From: Cryptomeria japonica
Taxonomy: Eukaryota; Streptophyta; Pinopsida; Cupressales; Cupressaceae
Length of the DNA stretch: 64,000 nt
Direction: 5' to 3'
Assembly: GCF_030272615.1 (NCBI RefSeq)
Contig: NC_081411.1
Span: forward strand, 187,923,949 to 187,987,948
Shown here: one piece after another, positions 1 to 10,845 of the stretch
Numbering within the stretch: the stretch's first letter is position 1
Layout of the letters: every line of letters starts with the position of its first letter
Position numbers and translations under genes: made by a program
The notes under the pieces: generated by a model
Database searches by the model: none
What the model saw: the letters and a program-made list of their open reading frames with translations, nothing else
What the model was told of the DNA's origin: nothing

Positions 1-424
1 TCCCTTTTTACAGCCCATTTATGTATTCGATACAAATTATTTTTCCTATTTCAAGAGTACAAACTTCCGGAGGCCATAACTTGAGAACCGGGTGTCCGAT
101 TGACGAACTGTTTGAAGCACCGGAAAGCTCGCGAAGTGCTCTATCACCTCGTAACCCGCTTCACCGGTTACGGCCACTTTTTAGGGTGTTTCAGAGCCTC
201 TAAAGTTCCCGAAATTAAGTTTAAACATTTTATTGCACCCCTCCAAGATGAAAACTTTAATATCTTCAAAACTAGCTGTGACCTTGCGACGCAACTTTAC
301 CGGAATGCTTATCTAGCCAACCAGAAGCTTCAGGGAGAGTTTCGCACCATTTCATGCTCAAATAAAAACTTACTATAAATAGTAACCTCACATAAATGCA
401 AGGTTGAGACACCATTTTTCCCAA
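1..424. other. Unassigned sequence, possible LTR remnant
   Basis: No convincing coding region. The short open frames here have no recognisable motif. A TATA-like box (TATAAATA, 374-381) lies about 35 bp before a run ending CCCAACA, which would suit the promoter part of an old LTR, but no second copy is present in the window to prove it. Confidence 0.3.
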
Positions 425-708
425 CAATAATCTCATCACTATCTAACTCGGTAATAGTTTCCCATTTAATAACTTATTACTCACCTTTATTTTCACATTC
501 TTTTTGTGTCACATACTAACATCTTTATACTCATCACAACATACTCTTTAAGATATGGCAACATCATATTGAATCAGAAAATCAATTGCTTGACATCAAT
601 GACAAAATAATATTATTAAGATAGTAATCATCCTTTATCAATTATATCATCAATCTCCAACAACCTTCTCAATATCATCATACCAAAAAACTTAAAGTAA
701 TGCCAATA
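425..708 (-). repeat. Truncated C-family copia LTR
   Basis: This stretch matches the outer part of the element C right LTR (about 37180-37440): the same order of blocks containing CTAACTCGGTAATAGTT, ACATCTTTATACTCATCA and GATATGGCAACATCATA. It ends in CCAATA, as the right LTR of C does, and is followed by GTTAC. The rest of the LTR is missing on the left, so this is a broken copy lodged in the tail of an A-family element. Confidence 0.7.
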
Positions 709-878
709 GTTACTCTCAGGGGGAGAGATTGTTACTTTGGAGAGATTCATTCTGAGTTTTTATTTCTGGTTATGATCTCTTTTTGGGAGATTATTGGCTT
801 ATTAGTATTTGACATTTCTATTTTGGCATGTTGATGGTTTTTTCATCTTGTGTTGCCATCAATGCCAAAGGGGGAGAT
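709..878 (+). pseudogene. 3' tail of a third, lost A-family body
   Basis: Nearly the same as the last 169 bp of the two complete A bodies (6317-6485 and 10677-10845), including the CTCAGGGGGAGAGATTG tract and the terminal polypurine tract just before the LTR at 879. The rest of this body was replaced by the C-family LTR fragment ending at 708. Confidence 0.8.
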
Positions 879-1901
879 TGTTCATATTTTGGTATGGTTT
901 TGTCATTGATGTCAACACCTATCAACACTTCTCAACTCTGGCACCTTGGGGGATCAACATTGTTCACTAGTATCTGGTACATCGACAGGATATAATGTTC
1001 ACTGACACTTGGAATGATATGGAAAACACTTGGTTATGTCGAAGACATCGTTTGGACACTTTTATCTTGGAGATTTGTTCATTGGAATATTCATATTTGC
1101 ATATTTTCTGTTATCGAAAAATAGGTCTAGGTTATGCACCGGTAGGCTTATCTATTCTAGATCAGCACTACACGCTTTGGAGATGATTTTGTTTTTATTG
1201 TAAATACATTAAGCTGACATGTTAAATCGGATATTGCATTGGTTATTGATTAATTTGTAATTATTTTATTGTAATATCTTTTAGAGCCAACCTACTAAAA
1301 TTGGTCTTAGGTTATAATATATATGTAAGATCTTATTTGTAAGAATGATGTGCGATTGTGATAAGAAATTAAAAAGAAGGTATATGCGAGATTAAGCAAA
1401 GCTATACACACAGACATCATTTGAAGGTGAAGCAAGGCATTTGTAAAGACAATCAGAACTACACCGGTATTGAATCTAGCTTATGAAGATGCTATTTTGA
1501 GCAGTACATTCTTATTGGATTTAACCATCCAATTGTCGTCAGTGTGACTCTTATTTGAGCAGTGAGCTCTAGACGTTTGGCCTTTCTGCATGTGCAGACC
1601 CCATTTGTATAAACATACTATATGCAGTAGTATCATCTAATTGTGGGTAAGGTTTCCCACCATGGTTTTTCCCCTTACAAGGTTTCCACGTACAACTATT
1701 TTTGTTATGTGTTCTGGATGTTATTGTCTTTCTATTTTATGCATTAATCTTTACCGGTACTGTAATTAACTAATAAACTATCTACCGGCATAAAGTTTTG
1801 TTTACCACTATTAAACATTAAGGTTGGTTAAGTTGTTTTTGGTTTGAATTTATTTGACAACTGATTCACCCCCCCCTCTCAGTTGTCTCTAGGACCTAAC
1901 A
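879..1901 (+). repeat. LTR A-1
   Basis: It begins TGTT directly after a polypurine tract and ends CCTAACA directly before a tRNA-iMet-type primer binding site. An AT-rich TATA-like run (about 1309-1322) precedes a conserved block with GAGCTCTAG, the inverted repeat at 1585-1598 and GGTTTTTCCC at 1664-1673. It keeps about 80 bp near 1165-1240 that LTR A-2 has lost. Confidence 0.88.
1585..1598 (+). promoter_or_regulatory. Conserved LTR inverted repeat (hairpin candidate)
   Basis: TCTGC-ATGT-GCAGA, a five-pair stem with a four-base loop. The equivalent position carries the same structure with paired substitutions in other LTRs: 7119-7132, 11549-11562, 24739-24752, 37955-37968, 38595-38608, 44396-44409, 56263-56276 and 61801-61814. 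It lies roughly 280 bp downstream of the TATA-like run, so it should be in the transcribed leader. I did not find it in the C LTRs. Confidence 0.55.
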
Positions 1902-1902
1902 A

Positions 1903-1915
1903 TTGGTATCAGAGC
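1903..1915 (+). other. Primer binding site, tRNA-iMet type (A1)
   Basis: TTGGTATCAGAGC follows the LTR end CCTAACA after one base. This is the usual plant copia primer site, complementary to the 3' end of initiator methionine tRNA. Confidence 0.9.
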
Positions 1916-1958
1916 TTAGTCCTCTTTTTGTAGAAGTTTAACAGCTTGAGGAGATCCA

Positions 1959-4900
1959 ATGTCTACTAACTATTTTAGGAAGGATAGTCCTAAACTTGAT
2001 GGAACCAACTATGGAATATGGAAGATCAGAATGGAAACACATCTAAATTTCATTGGAAATGACATCTAGGATGTTACAAAGAATGGCTATACAACTCCTA
2101 CAACCAGTCAGCCTAATCCACCAAACCTGGCTAAAGATGAGGAAAATGATTGCAAAGCAAGAGAAGCACTTTTGAGAGCATTAACAGATCAGTAAATCAT
2201 GGGATTATCAGATAGGTCTACTACTAAAGCTATTTGGGATCATTTGGAAAAATTGAATGAAGGAGATTCCACAGTCACAATTGCAAAACTTGGAAGCTTC
2301 CAAGTCAGGTATGAAAATTAAAAAAATGGAAGAAGATGAAAGGATTTCTTCTTTTATGGAAAGAGTAAATAAAATTGTTTTGGGTGTTAAATGTTGTGGA
2401 GGAACCTTAAGTGAAGATGAAATTGTTACAAAAGTTTAAGAGGATTGCCACCAGCATATAAAATGAAAGTTACTGCTATAAATGAGTTGAGAACAATGCC
2501 TAATACATCAGTAACTTGGGATACATTGATTGAAAAACTTTCAGCTTTTGAAATTGAGGAATTTGGTCATGTTGGTACTATAAAGACAAATTTAGCTTTT
2601 AAGGAATCAACATCATCTGCACCATCTTTTGACAAATCTGATTGGAATGCCTTCTATGAAAGAGAACTTGAGGAAAGTAGGAGAGAAAATGAAGAACTTG
2701 AAGAACTTGAAGCACTATTTGCAAGGAAAATGCCTAAAGGTCTAGTTGGAAGTAAGTATGAAGGTAAAGCATCCTTTAAATGTTTTAACTATAATAAGAT
2801 TGGTCATATGGCTTCTAGATGCACTAATAGACATGCTAGACTAAGAGAAGAAGCTAGAAGAACATACAAGCCTAACCCTGAATATCAGAGATACAAATTT
2901 AAGAAGAATAAAGATAAATCTTGTTATCTTGGTAATGAAGGATTCACTGATGATTCTGATGAAAATCTGACAGACAATGGATGGTTTTTTGATGCTATAA
3001 CAGAAGATCAACTGACACCTACTGTTCAAATGATAGAGTAGGCCCTCACAGCTAAAGTTGAAGTTAAGGATGAATAGATCATTGATTCAGGATGTTCACG
3101 TCACATGACTAGTGATAAAGGTAAATTCTTGAACTTTCAGGAATATAATTGAGGTCTGGTAAGATTTGGATATGACAAAGATTGTTTAATCAAAGGAACA
3201 TGTACAATATCTATTGATGGAAAGCATAATACTGAAAATGTTTTCTATCTAGAAGGTTTAAAGCATAATCTTTTGAGTGTTAGTAAATTAGTTGAAAAAG
3301 GATTTTAGTTACAATTCAAGAATGGTAAATGCAAAATTATGAACATAACAGGTTTGGAAATTGCAATCGGTAATCAAACTAGAGGTAATATCTTTCATTT
3401 GAATAATAGTGAAAAGACATGCTTGATTGCACATATTGATGAAAGTTTCTTATGGCATAAGAGACTGTCATGTAAATTTTGATTGTATGGGAAAAAGAAG
3501 TACTACTAAGATAGTTAGAGATTTACCTAAGACTGTCAAACCTCACAATCTGGTATGTAAGGAATGTCAATTTGTAAAACAAGTTACAACATCTTTTAAA
3601 AGTATTCCAAAAAAATCAAATAATACTCTTCACCTAATTCATATTGATCTATGTGGTCCAGCTAGAACTAAAAGCTTACAAGGTGATAGATATTTCATGC
3701 TAATTATTGATGACTGTTCTAGAATGTGTTGGGTTACTTTTCTCAGAGAAAAATCAGAAGCACTTGGAAAGTTCAAACTATTCAAAGCAATGGTAGAGAA
3801 TGAAACCGGTAAGAAAATCAAATGTCTAAGATCAGATCAAGGAGGAGAATTCACACCTAAGGAATTTAATACATTTTGTGAAGTGAATGGAATCAGAAGA
3901 TAGTTATCAGCAACCCAGACACCACAGCAGAATGCACTTGTAGAAAGGAAAAAAAAACCTATCTTGGATACAGGCAGAAGTATGTTATCTGAAGCAAATC
4001 TACCACATGTATATTAGAGAGAGGCAGTAAGCACAACGGTCTACACATTCAACAAAGTCCGCATCAAAGGAGAAACCAGTAAGACCCCTCATGAACTATA
4101 GTTTGGTATTACTCCTACTCATAAATATTTCAGAATATTTGGAAGTAAATGCTATATTAGAAGAGATGAGTATATTGGAAAATTTGATCCTAGAAGTGAT
4201 GACACAATATTTGTTGGTTATTCATCTAAGAGCAAGGCATATAGATATTTTAACAAGAGATTGTAGAAAATTGTTGAGAGTACAAATGTGAAGATTGATG
4301 AACAATTTAGAGGAACTTCAAGGTATATAGACTTTGAACCAGCAATAGAGATACTAACAAATGAACCTACATTGAATCCACCGGTATAGAATGAAGATCC
4401 AGTTACACCGGTATCATTTGAAAATTCCACTATAACTGAGGAACAACAGCAAACGAAGACACCTCGGTATGTAAGACTGAATCACTCTATAGAACAGATA
4501 ATTGGAAACAAGTATAAAGGAGTTATTACAAGAGGAAGAATGGAAAATGAAGAGGTATGTCTTATTTCTCAAATAGAACCATCATCAATTAATGATGCAT
4601 GTGAAGATAAACACTGGATTAAAGCTATGGAAGAGGAACTAGAACAAATTGAGAAAAATAATACATGGACATTAGTTCCCCAACCTAAAGACAAAAATGT
4701 GATTGGAACAAAATGGGTATTCAAAAACAAACTTAATGAATATGGTAAGGTAATAAAAAATAAAGCAAGAATAGTGTGTAAGGGATATTCTCAGAAAGAA
4801 GGAATTGATTATAATGAAACCTTTGCACCGGTAGCTAGAATTGAGGCAGTCAGATTATTCTTGGCTTTTGCAGCACACAAGAGCTACAAAGTATATCAAA

Positions 4901-6112
4901 TGGATATTAAATGTGTATTTTTGAATGGAGATCTTGAAGAAGAAGTTTACATTGAGCAACCTCATGGATTTTATTTGACAGATAACAAAGATATGGTTTG
5001 CAGGTTAAGAAAAGCTTTGTATGGGTTGAAGTAAGCTTCAAGAGCTTGGTATGCAAGATTGGATAAGTATATTTTGAAGATTGAATTTTCTAAAGGTAAT
5101 GCTGATAACAACTTATACTATAAAGTGACTAATGATGACATCTTGGTTATCGAAGTTTTTGTTGATGATATAATCTTTGGAGGAGAAGATAGATTATGTA
5201 AAGACTTTTTTATTGAAGTGCAACAAGAATTTGAAATGTCTATGATTGGAGAGATAAAATTCTTTTGAGGATTGTAGATTTCATAGACTGATAAAGGTAT
5301 ATTCTTAAGTCAATCCAAATACTTGAAAGAGTTACTAAAGAAATTTGGGATAAATAACTCTAAACCGATAAGCACACCTATGACTACAAATGACAAATTA
5401 TCACTAAGGGATCAATCTACACTTGTTAATCTAGCTAAGTACAAGTCTATGATAGGAGGACTACTATAATTGACACAAACAAGACCTGCTATTATGAATG
5501 TAGTATGTATTGTTACAAGATTTCAGAGTAATCCTATAGAAAATCATGAATCAACAGTAAAAAGGATTTTTTTGGTACTTACAAGGAACTACAAATCTTG
5601 GTTTATAGTATCCTAGAGATGAAAACTTTGAATTATGTGCATACACAGATTCAAATTGGGTAGGAGATGTGGATGATAGAAAAAGCACCATGTGCGGAGC
5701 ATTTTTTCTTGGAAGCAGATTAATTTCTTGGTTGAGTAAGAAACAAAGTTGTACATCCTTATCAACAACAGAATAAGAATATGTTGCAGCAGCAACTAAC
5801 TGTACACAGGTATTATGGATTAAGAAAATATTGAAGGACATAAAGGTAAAATGCAAGGAACCTAAAACTATCTATTGTGATAAAACTGCAGCAATTGATA
5901 TAATTAAGAACCCGGTATTACATTCTAAAACCAAACATGTTTCTATCAAACTAAATTTTTTGAAAGAGAATGTTGAAGCAAAAGAAGTAAAACTAGTTTA
6001 TGTGAATACTAAAGAGAAGATTGTAGATATTTTCACCAAACCTCTGCCTAAAGAGACCTTTGAATATCTTAGAGATCAGCTTGGAGTCATACCCCCACCA
6101 GTAGAGACTTAG
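1959..6112 (+). pseudogene. Decayed copia gag-pol of body A1
   Basis: The ATG at 1959 follows the leader. Gag runs to about 3041 with a zinc knuckle at 2781-2822, in which the second cysteine is a tyrosine. The protease active site (D-S-G) is at 3084-3092. The integrase zinc region lies near 3440-3570 and the catalytic core at 3637-3900 (HIDLCGPA; the Glu in DQGGEF). RT spans about 4600-5270 with VDDIIFGG near 5161, and RNase H about 5630-6108. The final stop is in GAGACTTAG. All pol domains are present in copia order, but many stops interrupt the frame (TGG to TAG near 2069, CAG/CAA to TAG/TAA elsewhere), with few frameshifts. A TAG at 3039-3041 between gag and protease is shared with body A2. 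This copy is not functional. Confidence 0.9.
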
Positions 6113-6485
6113 ACAGTTGATGTTTGTCATCAACCGACAGCATTAACAGAGAAATATTTTACTCCGGCTTTGATAATGAGAGCTACTTCTCAGGGGGAGT
6201 AGTTGGCATATTGAATTGGTTGGTATTTTGTATTTGAACCTAGATTTTGTATTGGCTTTGGCATTTGATGTCAAAGGGGGAGATATTGATATGAATGAAC
6301 ACAAGGCAAACACATGTTACTCTCGAGGGGAGAGATTGTTACTTTGGAGAGATTGATTCTGAATTTTGATTTCTGGTTATGATCTCTTTTTTGGAGATTA
6401 TTGGTTTATTTGTATTTGGCATTTCTATTTTGGCACATTGATGGTTTTTCCATCTTATGTTTCCATCAATACCCAAGGGGGAGAT
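6113..6485 (+). other. A1 3' untranslated tail with repeated polypurine tracts
   Basis: Four G-rich purine tracts follow pol: CAGGGGGAGTAG near 6192, AAAGGGGGAGATA near 6274, GAGGGGAGAGA near 6325 and AAGGGGGAGA just before the LTR. The last one is placed to prime plus-strand synthesis. Several such tracts in a row are characteristic of Sirevirus-type copia elements. Confidence 0.75.
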
Positions 6486-7430
6486 TGTTGGTATTTTGTT
6501 TGGTTTTGTCATTGATGTCAACACCTATCAACACTTATCAACTCTGGCACCTTGGGGGATCAGCAATGGTCACCGGTATCTGGTACACCGACATGATATA
6601 ATGTTCACCAACACTTGGAATGATATAGAAAACACCTGGTTATGTCGAAGACATCATTTGGACACTTTGTCTTGGAGATTTGTTCATTGGCATATTCGTA
6701 TTTGCATATTTGTTGTTACCGGCAAATAGGTCCAGGTTATGCACTGGCATGCTTATCTATTTCAGATATTGCATCGGTTATTGATTTACTTGAAATTATT
6801 TTATTGTAATATATTTTAGAGCTGACCTACTAAAATTGGTCTTATGTTATGGTATATGTGTAAGATTTTATTTGTAAGATCGATATGTGATTGTGATAAT
6901 AAATTAAAAAGAAGGTATATGCGAGATTAATCAGAGCTATACACGCAAACATCATTTGAAGGTGAAGCAAGGCATTTGTAAAGACAATCAGAACTACACT
7001 AGTACTAAATCCAGCATATTAAGATGCTATTTTGAGTAGTACATCTTATTGGATTTAACCATCCAATTGTAGTCAGTGTGACTCCTATTTGAGTAGTGAG
7101 CTCTAGGCACTTGGCCTTTCTACATGTGTAGACCCCATTTGTATACACATACCTGCAGTAATATCATCTAATTGTGGGTAAAGTTTCCCACCATGGTTTT
7201 TCTCCTTACAGGGTTTCCACGTACAAATATTGGTGTTATGTGTTGTGGATGTTATTGTCTTTCTAATGCATGCATTAATCTTTACTAGTATTGTAATTAA
7301 CTGATAAAATGTCTACCGTTATAAAGTTTTGTTTACCGGTATTAAGCATTAAGGTTGGTTAAGTTGTTTTTTATTTAAATTTATTTGACAACTGATTCAC
7401 CCCCCTCTCAGTTGTCTCCAAGACCTAAAA
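6486..7430 (+). repeat. LTR A-2, shared by bodies A1 and A2
   Basis: It starts TGTTGGTATTTTG after the A1 polypurine tract and ends CCTAAAA (CCTAACA expected) before a primer site at 7432-7444. It lacks about 80 bp present in A-1 and A-3 near the TTCAGATATTGCATCGG segment. The inverted repeat at 7119-7132 reads TCTAC-ATGT-GTAGA, two substitutions from A-1 that keep the pairing. Confidence 0.87.
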
Positions 7431-7487
7431 ATTGGTATCAGAGCTTAGTCTTCTTTTTGCAGAAGTTTAGCAGCTTGAGGAGATCCA

Positions 7488-10472
7488 ATGTCTACTAAAT
7501 ATTTTAGGAAGGATAGTCCTAAACTTGATGGAACCAACTATGGAATATGGAAGATCAAGATGGAGACACATCTAAATTGCATTGGAAAGGACATCTGGGA
7601 TGTTACAAAGAATGGCTATACAACACCTACAACCAGTCAGCCTAATCCACCAAACCTAGCTAAAGATGAGGAAAATGATTGCAAAGCAAGAGAAGCACTT
7701 TTGAGCGCATTAACAAATCAGCAAATCATGGGATTATTTGATAGGTCTACTACTGAAGCTATTTGGGATCATTTGGAAACATTTAAGGAAGGAGATTCCA
7801 TAGTCAAAATTGTGAAACTTGAAAGCTTCCGGGTCATGTATGAAAATCTGAAAATGGAAGAAGATGAAAGGATTTCTTCTTTTATGGAAAGAGAATAAAA
7901 TTGTTTTGGCTATTAAATGTTGTGGAGGAACATTAAGTGAAGATGAAATTGTTTCAAAAATTTTAAGAGGATTGCCACTGGCATATAAAATGAAAGTTAC
8001 TGCTATAAATGAGTTGAGAACAATGCCTAATACATCAGTAATTAGGGATACATTGATTGGAAAACTTTCAGCTTTTGAAATTGAGGAATTTGGTCATGTT
8101 GCTACTATAAAGACAGATTTAGCTTTTAAGGCATCAACATCATCTGCACCATTTTTTGACAAATCTTATTGGAAAGGCTTCTATGCAAGAGAACTTGAAG
8201 AACTTGAAGCACTATTTGCAAGGAAAATGCCTAAAGGTCCAGTTGGAAGTAAGTATGAAGGTAAAGCACCCTTTAAATGTGTTAACTATAATAAGATTGG
8301 TCACATGGCTTCAAGATGCCCTGATAGACATGCTAGACTAAGAGAAGAAGCTAAAAGAACATACAAGCCTAACCCTGAATATCAGAGATACAAATTTTAG
8401 AAGAATAAAGATAAATCTTGTTATCTCATTGATGAAGGAGTCACTGATGATTCTGATGAGGATTCAACAGACAATGGATGGGTTTTTGTTGCTATAATAG
8501 AAGATCAATCGGCACCTACTATTCAACCGGTAGAGTAGGCCCTGTCAGCTAAAGTTGAAGTTAAGGATGAATGGATCATTGATTAAGGATGTTCACATCA
8601 CATGACTCGTGATAACAGTAAATTCTTGAACTTTCAGGAATATAATGGAGGTCTCATAAGATTTGGAGATGACAAAGCTTGTTTAATCAAAGGAAAAGGT
8701 ACAATATCTCTTGATGGAAAGCATAATCCTAAAAATGTTTACTATCTAGAAGGTTTAAAGCATAATATTTTGACTATTGGTCAATTAGTTGAAAAAGGAT
8801 TTCAGTTACAATTCAAGAATGGTAAATCTAAAATTGTGAACAAAACTGGTTTGAAAATTGCAACTGGTAATAAAAGTAGAGGTAATATCTTTTATTTGAA
8901 TAACAGTGAAAAGACATGCTTGATTGCACATATTGATGAAATTTAGCTATGGCATAAGAGACTCTATAACAAATTGGATTAAAGCTATGGAAGAGGAACT
9001 AGAACAAATTGAGAAAAATAACACATGGACATTAGTTCTCCGGCCTAAAGACAAAAATGTGATTGGAACAAAATGGGTATTCAAAAACAAACTTAATGAA
9101 GATGGTAAGGTAATTAAAAATAAAGCAAGACTAGTGTGTAAGCGATATTCTCAAAAAGAAGGAATTGATTATAATGAAACCTTTGTACCGGTAGCTAGAA
9201 TTGAGGCACTCAGATTATTCTTGGCTTTTACAATACACAAGAACTACAAAATATATCAAATGGATATTAAGTCTACTTTTTTGAATGGATATATTGAAGA
9301 AAAAGTTTACATTGACTAACCTAATGGATTTTCTTTAACAGATAACAAAGATATGGTTTGCAAGTTAAGAAAAGCTTTGTATGGGTTGAAGCAAGCTCCA
9401 AAAGCTTGGTATGCAAGATTGGATAAGTATCTTTTGAAGATTGGATTTTCTAAAGGTAATGTTGATAGCAACTTATACTACAAAGTGACTAATGATGACA
9501 TCTTGGTTATCGAAGTTTTTGTTGATGATATAATCTTTGGAGGAGAAGATGGATTATGTAAAGACTTTTCTATTGAAATGCAACAAGAATTTGAAATGTC
9601 TATGATTGGAGAGATAAAATTCTTTTTAGGATTGCAGATTTCACAGACTAATAAAAGTATATTCTTAAGTCAATCCAAATACTTGAAAGAGTTACTAGAG
9701 AAATTTGGGATGGAGAACTCTAAACCAGTAAGCACACCAATGACTACAAATGACAAATTATCACTAAGGGATGAATCTACACTTGTTAATCTGACTAGGT
9801 ACAAGTCTATGATAGGAGGCCTACTGTATTTGCCACAAATAAGACCTAATATTATGAATGCAGTATGTATTCTTACAAGATTTCAGAGTACTCCTAGAGA
9901 AAATCATGAATCGGCAGTAAAAAGGATTTTCTGGTACTTACAAGGAACTACAAATCTTGGTATATGGTATCCTAGAGATGAAAACTTTGAATTATGTGTA
10001 TACACAGATGCAAATTGGGAAGGAGATGTGGATGATAGAAAAAGCACCACTGGTGGAGCATTTTTTCTTGGAAGCAGATTAATTTCTTGGTTTTATTAAG
10101 AAACAAAGTTGTACATCCTAATCAACAGCAGAATCAGAATATGTTGCAGCAGCAACTAACTATACACAGGTATTATGGCTTAAGCAAATGTTGAAGGATA
10201 TAAAGGTAAAATGCAAGGAACCTATAACTATCTATTGTGATAACACTACAACAATTGATATATCTAAGAATCCAGTATTACATTCTAAAACCAAACATGT
10301 TTTTATCAAACTGAATTTTCTGAAAGAGAATATTGAAGCAAAAGAAGTAAAATTGGTTTATGTGAATACTAAAGAGAAGATTGCAAATATTTTCACTAAA
10401 CCTCTGCCTAAAGAGACCTTTGAATATCTTAGAGATCAGCTTGGGGTCATACCCCCACTGGTAGAGACTTAG
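7488..10472 (+). pseudogene. Decayed copia gag-pol of body A2, integrase deleted
   Basis: Gag starts at the ATG at 7488 with the same N-terminus as A1. A one-base loss near 7892 shifts the frame, and the zinc knuckle at about 8278-8319 also has Tyr for its second Cys. The protease motif near 8581 has a stop in place of its serine codon. At 8963-8975 the sequence jumps from the protease/integrase boundary (WHKRL) straight to the RT N-terminus ([10 protein letters not shown]). About 1.15 kb present in A1, holding the whole integrase core, is missing, with a short unmatched filler at the joint. RT and RNase H are then fairly well kept: a 248-codon open stretch 9353-10099 contains VDDIIFGG and TDANWEGD, and 10188-10472 contains the RNase H C-terminus and FTKPLP. 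Confidence 0.9.
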
Positions 10473-10845
10473 ATAGTTGATGTTTTTCATCAACCGACAG
10501 AATTAACAAAGAAATCTTTTACTCTGACTTTGATGAGGAGAGCTACTTCTCAGGGGGAGTAGTTGGTATACTGAATTGGTTGGTATTTTGTATTTGAACC
10601 TGGATTTTGTATTGGCTTTGGTATTTGATGTCAAAGGGGGAGAGATTGATAGAGAAAAACACAAGGAAAACACATGTTACTCTCAGGGGGAGAGATTGTT
10701 ACTTTGGAGAGATTGATTCTCAATTTTGATTTCTGGTTATGATCTCTTTTTGGGAGATTATTGGTTTATTTGTATTTGGCATTTCTGTTTCTGGACGTTG
10801 ATGGTTTTTCCATCTTGTGTTGCCATCAATGCCAAAGGGGGAGAT
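10473..10845 (+). other. A2 3' untranslated tail with repeated polypurine tracts
   Basis: It parallels the A1 tail: CAGGGGGAGTAG near 10552, AAAGGGGGAGAGA near 10634, CAGGGGGAGAGA near 10685 and AAAGGGGGAGA at 10835-10844 immediately before the next LTR. Confidence 0.75.

Noticed and set aside
1903-1915. TTGGTATCAGAGC sites as tRNA gene ends
   Set aside because: They are primer binding sites next to LTR ends; no cloverleaf sequence surrounds them.
5551-5856. Minus-strand frames opposite RNase H (also 28633-28860)
   Set aside because: They mirror the conserved RNase H coding strand and have no independent features.
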